From Paracoccus everestensis (GTDB lineage Bacteria > Pseudomonadota > Alphaproteobacteria > Rhodobacterales > Rhodobacteraceae), in NCBI RefSeq assembly GCF_021491915.1, contig NZ_CP090836.1:1536501-1600500 (forward strand): a stretch of 64,000 bases of DNA, given 5' to 3'. The notes under the pieces were generated by a model. It saw only the letters and a program-made list of their open reading frames with translations, was not told the origin of the DNA and ran no database searches. A program made the translations under genes and the position numbers. Of the stretch, positions 24,750-32,641 are shown piece by piece; the first letter of the stretch is position 1; each line of letters starts with the position of its first letter.

Positions 24750-25067
24750 GACTTCCAGCTCAACAAGCTCAGCGTGTCAGATCCCCTGATACGAGGAGGC
24801 GTCCCTGTCTCGGACGAAGGTCAAGCCATTCTGGTAGACGTGGCTGCAGCCGTAATGGACTGCGTGCAAAACATAAGAAGGCTTTACCTGCGGAGACCGA
24901 AATGCGGCAGCCTTATGCTGACCGCGGAGACAACCATGCTCCGGACATACGCGCAGACTCCAGGATGCTGACAAAGAGGGGCTTGGCTGGTCCTGCTGCA
25001 CCTAACCTTGGCGGGCCTGAATGGCGCGGCTTGTATCGCTTTTTCAGAAGGGCTTGACCGATGCGAT
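24750..25067 (+). ncRNA. Candidate bridge RNA region of the IS1111-group element
   Basis: This 318-nt stretch between the transposase stop and the right subterminal repeat codes for no credible protein. In IS1111-group elements the bridge RNA is encoded downstream of the transposase, so this is the expected place. Local repeats such as CTGCGGAGAC and CCGCGGAGAC around GCAGCCTTATGCTG suggest folded structure. The exact transcript and its target and donor loops were not determined. Confidence 0.4.
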
Positions 25068-25856
25068 GCGATTAGACAACCACGCTTGCGCTCCAAGCCC
25101 TTTCTCAAGCTCGCGCCAGGAGACGAATTCCAGTCCCCGGTCGAAGGTCAGGCTCTGCCGGGCATCCCGGGGCAGGGGCGAGAGCAGGTCGATCAGCCTG
25201 TTCATGAGCGGCCTGGACCGACGGTCATTGTTGCAGAAGATAACCGTATAGCGGCTCATCCGCTCGACGACTGTGGCCACGTTGGCCGGGCCATGCTCCT
25301 TGCGAAAGATCATCAGGTCAGCCTCCCAATGCCCAAAAACCTGCCGGTCCTTGACCGCCTGAGGACGGTTCCTGATCATGCAACGCTCAGGAAACACGAG
25401 GCTTCTTGGTTTACGGGCGTAGCGCGCCTTTCGCTTGCGACGCCGCTCGGGAAGGTGGCGGCCCAGCTCCTGCGCCTGGCCCTCGGGTGAGTAGACATAG
25501 CGGTAGATAGTCTCGTGGCACACACGAGGGCGACCACATTCAAGACGCAAGCGTCCGGCAATCTGTTGGGGTGACCAGCCGGCCTTGAGCCCGGCGATCA
25601 CGCCGTCGCGCAAGTCATTATCCTGCAGCAGCTTGGTCTGCCTTTTGCGGCGACTGGCAGCGAGGTGCTGGGCATTCATGTGCCAGTAACCAGTCGCCAT
25701 CGGCACTTCGTCGTCGTGCCAGAAGTTGCGCCGGATCTCGCGATGGATGGTGGAGCGATGTCGGCCGAGTTGGACGGCGATCTGCGCCACGCTGATCTTG
25801 CGCTGCAGCATGGCCGCAACAATGCGACGCTCAGGAAGGGTCAGGTGCGATGCCAA

Positions 25857-26039
25857 AGGGAGGTTCCTCGAACTGCAAAAGCTAGCAAATCATGGCTTGT
25901 CGCATCTCGAAATAGAACCCACCCGGCTATAGGTTCAACGTGGATAATCTGTATTATGGAGCAAAAATCTAGTTATTATTGTCGCACTTGTCGTTATTGC
26001 CATGGTTCGGAAACCTTGTCCTGACTCTTAGAAGAATTC
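25857..26039. other. Right end of the second IS30 and short unassigned spacer
   Basis: The first 80 bp or so are the IS30 terminal region. The rest, up to the start of the thioredoxin-like pseudogene, is AT-richer and shows no gene. Confidence 0.5.
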
Positions 26040-26591
26040 ATGGCAGTCTTACCCAGCATACAACTTTGGTGCGCCTTGGCATGATTTCTAGTTGTCGGGA
26101 ACTGACGGCCAGATGTACAGGCTGGCTGATGGGGCTGGCACGGGCGGCACGCTAGTCATATTCATCTGCAATCACCGCCCCTATGTCCAGTCTATCATCG
26201 ACCGCGTCGTTCGTGATGCGCGTGAATGCAGAATGCGGGCATCGGAGCCGTTTCGATCTCGTCCAACGATGTTGTGGATGATCCACAGAACGGTCCTGAC
26301 CACATGAAGGCCCTGGCTGCACTCCACGGTTTCACTTTCCTTTATCTTTACGCCAAAACGCAGGTTATTGCCAAAGTCTACGGGACGGAATGCACGCCGG
26401 ATTTCCTTTGCCACAACGCCCCTGGCGAGTTGCAATATCGCGGCCGGTTCGGTGCCTCGGCACAAACACCAGACTCCACCGAAATATGCCAGAAACGGCT
26501 GGAGGCGATGCTTCAGATCACCGAAACTGGCAAGGGGCCGGAGAATAAGGTTCCCTCGATGGGCTGCTCAATCGAATGGGAATCCGCATGA
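26040..26591 (+). pseudogene. Decayed thioredoxin/peroxiredoxin-like family gene
   Basis: Remnant of a 180-190 residue thioredoxin-fold protein. The pieces run in order but in different frames: MAVLPSIQL; then GAPWHDF, an in-frame stop, LSGTDGQMYRLADG...LVIFICNHRPYVQSIIDRVVRDA; then, after a shift near 26230, GIGAVSISSNDVVDDPQNGP... to CSIEWESA. There are thus at least two frameshifts and one stop. The active-site region reads CNHRPYV where relatives have CNHCPYV, so a key Cys is also lost. It sits just outside the IS block and overlaps gph by 4 nt, so it was once the first gene of that operon. Confidence 0.8.
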
Positions 26592-27268
26592 ATGTTTGCC
26601 TTGCCCCCTGCCCGATCATTTTCGATCTTGATGGCACGCTGATCGACAGTTCCCCCGACATTCATGCCTGCGTGAACGACGTTCTGGGCCAGCATGGGAC
26701 TCCGCCGTTGACGCTGGACCAGGTGCGCAGCTTCATCGGCGGCGGCGTGGATGTGCTGTGGCACAAGATCATCGCCGCGCAGGAACTTCCCGATGCGAAG
26801 AAGGCAGAATATATCGCAGCCTTCATGACCTGTTATCAGGATGCGACGCAGTTGACGCAGCTGTTTCCCGATGTTGCACAAACGCTGGAAACGCTGGCGG
26901 ATCGCGGCCATCCCTTGGGCATTTGCACCAACAAGCCGTTGGCCGTGACCCAGGCCATCCTGACGCATTTCCGCATCCCGCATCTGTTCGGTTGCGTAAT
27001 CGGCGGGGATTCGGTTCTCGAGCGTAAGCCCCATCCCGCCCCCTTGCGAGCCGCGCTGCAAAGGCTGGGCGCAGACCCGAGGCAGCCCAAGGCGATCTAT
27101 GTAGGGGACAGCGAATTCGATGCGGCCTGCGCGGCAGCGGTGCCGGTGCCCTTCCTGATCTATACCCAGGGCTATCGCCAGACCCCGGTCGAGGATCTGC
27201 CCCATCTTGCAGCCTTTGACGATTTCTCCGCGCTGCCTGCTCTGATCGAGGCAAAAGTCTTGGCATGA
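26588..27268 (+). CDS. gph: Phosphoglycolate phosphatase (HAD family)
   Basis: HAD-superfamily hydrolase of 226 residues with motif I DLDGTLIDSSPD, motif II GICTNKP, the motif III Lys region LERKPHPAPLRAAL and motif IV YVGDSEFDAACAA. Length and the cap-domain pattern IGGGVDVLWHKII fit bacterial Gph, which removes 2-phosphoglycolate formed by Rubisco oxygenation or DNA repair. The ATG at 26588 overlaps the stop of the upstream pseudogene (ATGA). Its own stop overlaps the start of a cbbY-like remnant, suggesting an ancestral gph-cbbY unit. Confidence 0.85.
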   Translation: MNVCLAPCPIIFDLDGTLIDSSPDIHACVNDVLGQHGTPPLTLDQVRSFIGGGVDVLWHKIIAAQELPDAKKAEYIAAFMTCYQDATQLTQLFPDVAQTLETLADRGHPLGICTNKPLAVTQAILTHFRIPHLFGCVIGGDSVLERKPHPAPLRAALQRLGADPRQPKAIYVGDSEFDAACAAAVPVPFLIYTQGYRQTPVEDLPHLAAFDDFSALPALIEAKVLA

Positions 27269-27687
27269 TCCGTGCCCCGATCTGGGACGTGGACGGCACC
27301 CTGCCCGAGAGAAGGATCTAAGGAAAGGTGATCCGATCTGGATCAGCTGCACTGGGCCCAGGTGTTGTCGATGCTCTGGTCCTGGCAATATTGAGAAAAC
27401 CGCCGACCAAGTCTTCGAGGTCACTGCCGCAGGCGACAAGGTGGCTGCCAGGAAGCCCGCGCCGGATGTCTATCTGCTGGCCTTGCACCGGCTTGGCATC
27501 GTGCCGTCCGGCTGCATCGCAATGGAAGACAGCCCGCCTTGCCTGCGCACAAGCGGCAGGTCTGCGCGTTCTGGTTACACCCTTTAGCTATACGCGGGAC
27601 GAGGATTGCACTGCAGCCGACTGGCTGTTGCCCGATCTGGCGTCGCCCCCGCCCGCCCCGCTGGCAGGCCTTCTTGCGAGTGCTTGA
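27265..27687 (+). pseudogene. Remnant of a CbbY-like HAD hydrolase gene
   Basis: It starts with ATG overlapping the gph stop and encodes MIRAPIWDVDGTLPE (HAD motif I), then a stop. After a large internal deletion come AAGDKVAARKPAPDVYLLALHRLG...CIAMEDSP (motifs III and IV of CbbY-type phosphatases) and, in another frame, AQAAGLRVLVTPFSYTRDEDCTAADWLLPDLASP, the family C-terminus. CbbY removes xylulose-1,5-bisphosphate in Calvin-cycle bacteria. The deletion and frameshifts make it non-functional. Confidence 0.75.
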
Positions 27688-27739
27688 CATTGCGGTCGCA
27701 GATGCGCCAATCCGGGACTGTGCCACGGAAAGGCTTGTC

Positions 27740-28165
27740 ATGGACCTGCGCCAGCTTACCCCGAACCTTGCAGTCTCGCCGCAGATCGATCTGCCGGACG
27801 TGGCCCTGCTGGCCCGGTCGGGCTTCAAGACCCTGATCAACAACCGCCCCGACGACGAGGACGGCGCGATCGATCATCAGGTAATGGCCCAAGCCGCGGC
27901 GGATGCGGGAATGGAATACCATTACCTGCCGTTTCGTCCCGGCCAAATTACGCCCGACCTGATCCACGGCTTTTCCGCCGCCCTGGATGGACCAAAGCCT
28001 GCAATCGCCTTTTGCAGATCGGGAAACCGCTCCACGGTCCTGTGGGCGCTTGGTCAGGCAGGCAAGCTGTCCGAGGCCGAGGTGCTGAATACAGCATCGC
28101 AGGCAGGCTACGACCTGTCCGGCGTGGTGCCGCTGATGCGGTCGCTGGCGGGCGCCAGCCGCTGA
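27740..28165 (+). CDS. TIGR01244 family sulfur transferase / phosphatase-like protein
   Basis: A 141-residue protein of the TIGR01244 (beta-lactamase hydrolase-like, DSP-fold) family, related to the N-terminal part of Blh, an enzyme linked with sulfide and persulfide metabolism. It has the phosphatase-type P-loop FCRSGNRST (Cys-x5-Arg) and the N-terminal LAVSPQIDLPDVALLARSGF followed by KTLINNRPDDE. The ATG at 27740 follows GGAAAGG. It is convergent with the ArsC-like gene with a 3-bp gap. Confidence 0.85.
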   Translation: MDLRQLTPNLAVSPQIDLPDVALLARSGFKTLINNRPDDEDGAIDHQVMAQAAADAGMEYHYLPFRPGQITPDLIHGFSAALDGPKPAIAFCRSGNRSTVLWALGQAGKLSEAEVLNTASQAGYDLSGVVPLMRSLAGASR

Positions 28166-28168
28166 CGT

Positions 28169-28510
28169 CTAGACCGGGACGTTCAGCGCCCGTTTGACAT
28201 TGGCGGTCCAACCCAGCAAGCGCAGATCGTCCGCCACGATGGCCGGGCGCTTCATCACACTGGGTTTCGCGCCCATCATGGCCACAGGATCCGCCGCTCG
28301 CTCATCATCCGACATGGCCCGCCAGGTCAGGCTGGCGCGGTTGACGATCTTGTCACCGAATTCCTTGGCCAGCCGCGCGCGTTCGGCATTCGACAACGGC
28401 TGCTTCTGGACATCGCGGAAATCGACCGTCCAGCCGTTCTGTTCCAGGTCGGCCTGTGCCTTTTGGCAGGTGGAACAATGTGCCAGTCCATACAGGATCA
28501 GGGATCTCAT
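28169..28510 (-). CDS. ArsC-family reductase (Spx/YffB-like)
   Basis: A 113-residue thioredoxin-fold protein of the ArsC family with CxxC at the N-terminus (LYGLAHCSTCQKAQADLEQ), a VDFRDVQKQPLS strand-turn, and MMGAKPSVMKRPAIV near the C-terminus. The single-domain YffB/Spx-like type often has no arsenate activity, so 'arsenate reductase' is not claimed. A GTG immediately upstream (28513) is an alternative start. IS630 is inserted 18 bp upstream of the ATG, leaving only the ribosome site AGAGGAT, so native transcription is probably lost or replaced. Confidence 0.85.
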   Translation of the reverse strand: MRSLILYGLAHCSTCQKAQADLEQNGWTVDFRDVQKQPLSNAERARLAKEFGDKIVNRASLTWRAMSDDERAADPVAMMGAKPSVMKRPAIVADDLRLLGWTANVKRALNVPV

Positions 28511-28528
28511 CACGGGATCCTCTTATAC

Positions 28529-29683
28529 CAGCGGCATGAACCATCGACTCTGAAGATGGTTTGCTTTGCGGCCGACCTCTGATTCACTCCCTTGCAAGGC
28601 GGAGGAGGATCAGGATGGCAGTGGGCATCACACGCACGGACCTTTCAGCATCGGATCTGCGGCGGGAGGCGGCTCAAGTGAAGGACGCGCGAGCGTCGCG
28701 CCGGATGCTTGCGCTGGCGCATGTGCTTGACGGGCGAAGCCGGACGGAAGCGGCACAAAGCTGCGGTATGGATCGGCAGACGCTGCGTGACTGGGTTCAT
28801 CGTTACAATGCCGAAGGGCTGGCCGGCCTTGGCGATCGGCCGCTTTCCGGGCGGCCAGCGCGGCTCAGCGCCGAGCAGATGCGCGAACTTGCCGTGATCG
28901 TCGAAACGGGGCCTGACCCGTCGACGGATAAGGTCGTGCGTTGGCGTCGGATTGACCTCTGCAACGTGGTTGACCAGCGGTTTGGCATTCGCGTGGCGGA
29001 GAGGACCATGAGCGCGATCCTTCACCGGCTCGGCTTTGCGCGTCTCTCAGTCCGGCCGCGCCATCCGCAGGCCGATGGCGAAGCGCAAGCGGTATATAAA
29101 AAACTTTGCCGAACTGGCGCGCGCAGCCTTGCCTAACGAAGCGCAAGGAAAGCCCTTGGAGATTTGGTTCCAAGATGAGGCCAGGGTGGGCCAGCAGGGA
29201 ACATTGACACGCGTGTGGGCGAGAAAGGGCACACGCCCGCGGGCGCCAAAAGACTGCCGCTACGCCTGGGCCTACATCTTCGGGGCGGTCTGCCCGGCCC
29301 GCAGGATCGGTGCGGCGCTCGTCATGCCCTACGCGAACACGGAGGCGATGAACGCCCACCTGGCCGAAATCAGCGGGCAGGTATCGCCCGGTGCACACGC
29401 GCTCCTTGTTCTCGATGGCGCCGGCTGGCACAGCTCCACAGACCTCATCATCCCGCCCAACATCAGCCTGCTGCCACTGCCACCTTACAGTCCGGAACTG
29501 AACCCGGTCGAGAACCTCTGGCAGTTCCTCCGTCAGAACACCCTCGCGAACCGGGTCTTCGACAGCTACGACGCCATTGTCGACGTCTGCTGCGATGCCT
29601 GGAACACCCTCCTCGCAATGCCGGAACGCGTCGCTTCAATCACCTCACGCGATTGGGCGCAGGTCAGTGGATAATGCCGTTGG
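28529..29683 (+). mobile_element. IS630-family insertion sequence
   Basis: Element of 1155 bp with terminal inverted repeats CCAGCGGCAT at the left and ATGCCGTTGG at the right (one mismatch), flanked by TA on both sides, the TA target duplication of the IS630/Tc1 superfamily. It carries a two-frame transposase. It lies between the ArsC-like gene start and the stop of a tiny lipopeptide gene. Confidence 0.9.
28615..29674 (+). CDS. IS630 family transposase, two frames (probable programmed frameshift)
   Basis: The first frame (from ATG 28615 after GGAGGAGG) gives the HTH part (VKDARASRRMLALAHVLDGR; MDRQTLRDWVHRYN; ILHRLGFARLSVRPRHPQAD). The second, in the +1 frame, gives the DDE part with Asp in IWFQDEARVGQQG, Asp in LLVLDGAGWH and Glu in PYSPELNPVENLW. 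The frames overlap around the A6 run TATAAAAAACTTTGCC near 29095-29110, where the protein would pass from YKK to FAELARAAL. IS630 elements commonly use frameshifting, so this is probably an active gene and not a damaged one. Confidence 0.85.
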
Positions 29684-29685
29684 TA

Positions 29686-29760
29686 TTAGACGAACGGGAC
29701 CAGCGGCACACCGCAGGCGGTCAGGGTCAGAAGCGCGGCAAGGGCAAGCATCAGTTTCAC
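29686..29760 (-). CDS. Very small lipoprotein (24 residues)
   Basis: A GTG-start frame reads MKLMLALAALLTLTAC, then GVPLVPFV and stop. This is a complete lipoprotein signal with lipobox LTAC and only a nine-residue mature peptide including the acylated Cys. GGAG lies 8 nt before the GTG. Tiny lipopeptides of this kind (entericidin-like in layout) are easily missed. The stop codon is 2 bp from the TA duplication of IS630, so the element inserted directly behind it. Confidence 0.55.
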   Translation of the reverse strand: MKLMLALAALLTLTACGVPLVPFV

Positions 29761-29820
29761 GATGGGCTCCGGCGAAATATGATGGGACTGGTTATTTCCA
29801 TCCCGCAGACCTAGGGCAAG

Positions 29821-31128
29821 TCACAAATCGCCTGCCGGACCATGCTTGTGCAGGCGGCGGCGCACCTGCCGCATCGCCCCCCACACGATCAGCACTGCGA
29901 CCGGCGTCAGTGCCGCGATCAGATAGGCCTTGTCCACCCCCAGGGCCGAGGCCACCGGATAGAGTGCATAGGACAACAGCCCCACGGCATAATAGCTGAT
30001 CGCGACCACCGACAGCCCCTCGACCGTGTGTTGCAGGCGCAGTTGCAGGTCGGCGCGCCGGTCCATGCGCTCCAGCAGGGCCTGGTTCTGGGCAGACCGT
30101 TCAACATCGACCCGCGTGCGCAGCAAGTCGGCCGCACGGCGGGTTCGTTCGATCATCGCGCGCAACCGATCTTCGGCCGAGGCAACGGTGCGCATGGCCG
30201 GACGGTACCGGCGGCGCATGAATTCTGCCAGCATCTGCCGGCCAAGGAACCGCGTTTCGCGCAGCGCCGTTACGCGGTCCATGACGATCGCCTCATAAGC
30301 CTTGGTCGCGCCAAAGCGGAAGAAATGCTGGACCGCCTGTGCCTCCAATTCGGCGGAAACCTCCAGCAGTTCGTGCAGCACGGCCTCGGCCGGGCGGGCG
30401 TTGTCGTGCATTCCGTCCACGATGGCGGAAAGACGGGGTTCCAGTTCGTTCAACCGGCGCGACAGGCTGCGCGACCGGCCCAGGCCCAGCATCGACATCG
30501 CGCGATAGGTTTCCAGTTCGACCAGCCGATGCACGATGCGCCCTATCCGCCCCGCACCCACATCGGGGCGCACAAAGACGGCAAAGCGCATCCATCCATC
30601 CGGATCGATGCGAAAATCCCCAGCGATCATCGCAGCTTCTTCCAGCACCCAGACGGCCGTCAGGCTGTCCTTGGCAAACCAATTTTCGATCCGGGACAGC
30701 AGGTCTGCGGGATTTTCCGGCAGGATGTCAATCTGGACCAGCACGGCGGCGACACGCCGCCCCGGCGCATCCCCCTGCCATTCGGCCGAAAAGATTGCGC
30801 CCGCGCTTGGATCGAAGGGCCGGATCGGCAGGCCCGGCGTCGTGGCCATATAGGTCACGAATTCCGTATGGCTTTCCCATTTCAGGTCATGGCGGCCCAG
30901 TCGGCCCTGATAATGGCTGTCATCGGGATCGGGACGCGACCCCCCGTGGCGGGCCGTCAGCGCGGTCAGATGCGCGAAATCCCGAAGCCTGTCACGGTTG
31001 GCCGCGTCGCGCGGTTCCTTGAAGGCCACAAAGGCGCAGGTCGCGGGTGCGGACAGGCGGGGCGACGGCCTGGCATGCAGTTCGTTGACTAGATCGTATC
31101 GCAACGGGTGTTCGATTTCCTGCCCCAA
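29821..31128 (-). CDS. DUF3422 family membrane protein
   Basis: A 435-residue protein of the DUF3422 family (MGQEIEHPLRYDLVNELHAR and the HxxxxxW-type region HDLKWESHTEFVTYMA). A long soluble N-terminal part with helical stretches is followed by two C-terminal membrane helices (about residues 362-381 and 395-415). Relatives occur widely in proteobacteria with no assigned function. It lies downstream of pntB on the same strand with a 60-nt gap, so it may be co-transcribed with pntAB. Confidence 0.85.
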   Translation of the reverse strand: MGQEIEHPLRYDLVNELHARPSPRLSAPATCAFVAFKEPRDAANRDRLRDFAHLTALTARHGGSRPDPDDSHYQGRLGRHDLKWESHTEFVTYMATTPGLPIRPFDPSAGAIFSAEWQGDAPGRRVAAVLVQIDILPENPADLLSRIENWFAKDSLTAVWVLEEAAMIAGDFRIDPDGWMRFAVFVRPDVGAGRIGRIVHRLVELETYRAMSMLGLGRSRSLSRRLNELEPRLSAIVDGMHDNARPAEAVLHELLEVSAELEAQAVQHFFRFGATKAYEAIVMDRVTALRETRFLGRQMLAEFMRRRYRPAMRTVASAEDRLRAMIERTRRAADLLRTRVDVERSAQNQALLERMDRRADLQLRLQHTVEGLSVVAISYYAVGLLSYALYPVASALGVDKAYLIAALTPVAVLIVWGAMRQVRRRLHKHGPAGDL

Positions 31129-31188
31129 GCCATTCTCCTTTGGTGCCAGTCCGGGGCGAATGGGGGCGATTTCCCGCCCCCATTTCTC

Positions 31189-32631
31189 TCACTCGACCAT
31201 GGGCAGCAGCTTGTTGAGGCTGTCCTTGGCGTCGCCATAGAACATCCGGGTGTTTTCCTTGAAGAACAGCGGGTTCTCGATGCCGGAATAGCCGGTGCCC
31301 TGCCCGCGCTTGCTGACGAAGACCTGCTTGGCCTTCCAGACCTCCAGCACCGGCATCCCGGCGATGGGGCTGTTCGGGTCGTCCTGCGCCGCCGGGTTGA
31401 CGATGTCGTTCGAGCCGATGACGATCACCACATCCGTGGAAGGGAAGTCCTCGTTGATTTCGTCCATCTCCAGCACGATGTCATAGGGCACCTTCGCCTC
31501 GGCCAGCAGCACGTTCATGTGGCCCGGAAGGCGTCCCGCGACGGGGTGGATTGCAAAGCGCACCGTCTTGCCCGCCGCGCGCAGCTTGCGGGTCAGTTCG
31601 CTGACCGCGCCCTGCGCCTGGGCCACCGCCATGCCATAGCCCGGCACGATGATGACGCTGTCGGCGTCGTTCAGCGCCGCCGCCACGCCATCGGCATCGA
31701 TCGCGATCTGTTCGCCGGTGATCTCGGCCGCAGGGCCAGCCTCGCCGCCAAAGCCGCCCAGGATCACGCTGACGAAGTTGCGGTTCATCGCCCTGCACAT
31801 GATATAGGACAGGATCGCACCGCTTGAGCCGACAAGCGCGCCGACCACGATCAGCAGGTCGTTGCCCAGGGTAAAGCCGATGGCCGCCGCCGCCCAGCCG
31901 GAATAGCTGTTCAGCATCGACACCACGACCGGCATGTCCGCGCCGCCGATGCCCATGATCAGGTGATAGCCGATGAAGAAGGCCAGCAGCGTGATCAGGA
32001 CCAGCCACAGGATCGCAGGTCCGACGCCTGTGAAGTACAGGACGCCCAGCAGCACCGACAACGCAAGCGCGCCGGCGTTCAGCATATGCCCGCCCGGCAG
32101 CTTCCTGGGCTTGCCGTCGACGCGGCCCGCCAGCTTGCCAAAGGCCACGACCGACCCGGTAAAGGTCACGGCGCCGATGAAGATGCCCAGGAACACCTCG
32201 ATCTTCAGCATGGCGATCTCGGCCGGGGTCTTGTGGGCCAGCACGGCGGCAAAGCCGTGAAAGACCTGCACGCCGCCCTCGGCCTTGGCGCGCAGCACAC
32301 GAGCCAGTTCGATCTGGGCGTTGAAGCCCACGAAGACCGCTGCCAGGCCGACCAGCGAATGCATGGCGGCCACAAGCTGCGGCATTTCCGTCATCTGCAC
32401 GCGCTGCGCCACGACCCAGCCGATGGCCCCGCCAATGGCGATCATGACCAGCGACAACAGCCAGTTGCCCGCGCCCGGCCCGAACAGCGTGGCCAGCACC
32501 GCCAGGCCCATGCCGACGATCCCGTACCAGATCGCGCGCTTGGCGCTTTCCTGTCCCGACAATCCCCCCAGCGAGAGGATGAACAGCACGGCTGCGACCA
32601 CATAGGCCGCGGTGGTGAATCCGTATTCCAT
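31189..32631 (-). CDS. pntB: NAD(P) transhydrogenase subunit beta
   Basis: Beta subunit of the proton-translocating nicotinamide nucleotide transhydrogenase, which uses the proton-motive force to make NADPH from NADH. The 480-residue protein has about nine N-terminal membrane helices (residues 5-270) and the C-terminal NADP-binding dIII domain with [15 protein letters not shown] and [19 protein letters not shown]. It starts 10 nt after the pntA stop, so the two form one transcription unit. Hydride transfer also needs PntA. Confidence 0.97.
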   Translation of the reverse strand: MEYGFTTAAYVVAAVLFILSLGGLSGQESAKRAIWYGIVGMGLAVLATLFGPGAGNWLLSLVMIAIGGAIGWVVAQRVQMTEMPQLVAAMHSLVGLAAVFVGFNAQIELARVLRAKAEGGVQVFHGFAAVLAHKTPAEIAMLKIEVFLGIFIGAVTFTGSVVAFGKLAGRVDGKPRKLPGGHMLNAGALALSVLLGVLYFTGVGPAILWLVLITLLAFFIGYHLIMGIGGADMPVVVSMLNSYSGWAAAAIGFTLGNDLLIVVGALVGSSGAILSYIMCRAMNRNFVSVILGGFGGEAGPAAEITGEQIAIDADGVAAALNDADSVIIVPGYGMAVAQAQGAVSELTRKLRAAGKTVRFAIHPVAGRLPGHMNVLLAEAKVPYDIVLEMDEINEDFPSTDVVIVIGSNDIVNPAAQDDPNSPIAGMPVLEVWKAKQVFVSKRGQGTGYSGIENPLFFKENTRMFYGDAKDSLNKLLPMVE

Positions 32632-32641
32632 TGCTGTCCCC

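Larger units (their letters stand above)
23597..25077 (+). mobile_element. IS110-family element, IS1111 group, inserted in an IS30 transposase
   Basis: Boundaries are deduced by restoring the interrupted gene. The element is 1481 bp and is flanked by AAC on both sides (a 3-bp duplication or shared bases). Subterminal inverted repeats TAATCGC (23604-23610) and GCGATTA (25068-25074) leave 7 nt outside on the left and 3 nt on the right, the asymmetry described for the IS1111 group. It has one transposase gene and a long non-coding right end. Confidence 0.85.
23374..25856 (-). pseudogene. IS30 family transposase, disrupted by insertion of an IS1111-group element
   Basis: The N-terminal part (25856 down to about 25078) holds the HTH (LPERRIVAAMLQRKISVAQ), GWSPQQIAGRLRLE and the catalytic Asp segments FGHWEADLMIF and LTFDRGLEF. 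The C-terminal part (about 23593 down to 23374) holds FCDPQAPWQKPTVENTN with the catalytic Glu and NATPRKCLGYRTPAEVF. Removing 23594-25077 joins them at Ala-Trp-Phe-Cys-Asp in one frame of exactly 333 codons, as in the intact copy. The damage is therefore a clean insertion with no other loss. Confidence 0.9.
23330..25940. mobile_element. Second IS30-family element, interrupted by an IS1111-group element
   Basis: Diverged IS30 copy (transposase clearly different from the first) split by a 1.48-kb insertion. The right end carries ACCCGGCTATAGGTTC, matching ACCCAGCTATAGGCTG at the right end of the first IS30. The left end is near 23330, where an imperfect GTTCTGTCCCG arm is seen. Limits are approximate. 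Confidence 0.65.

Noticed and set aside
26226..26591. Intact small protein gene of 121 residues
   Set aside because: It is the C-terminal part of a thioredoxin-like family; the N-terminal part lies upstream in other frames, so it is a pseudogene fragment.
27328..27687. Intact 119-residue gene
   Set aside because: Only its last 46 residues or so match a CbbY-like C-terminus; the rest is an out-of-frame reading of the remnant.
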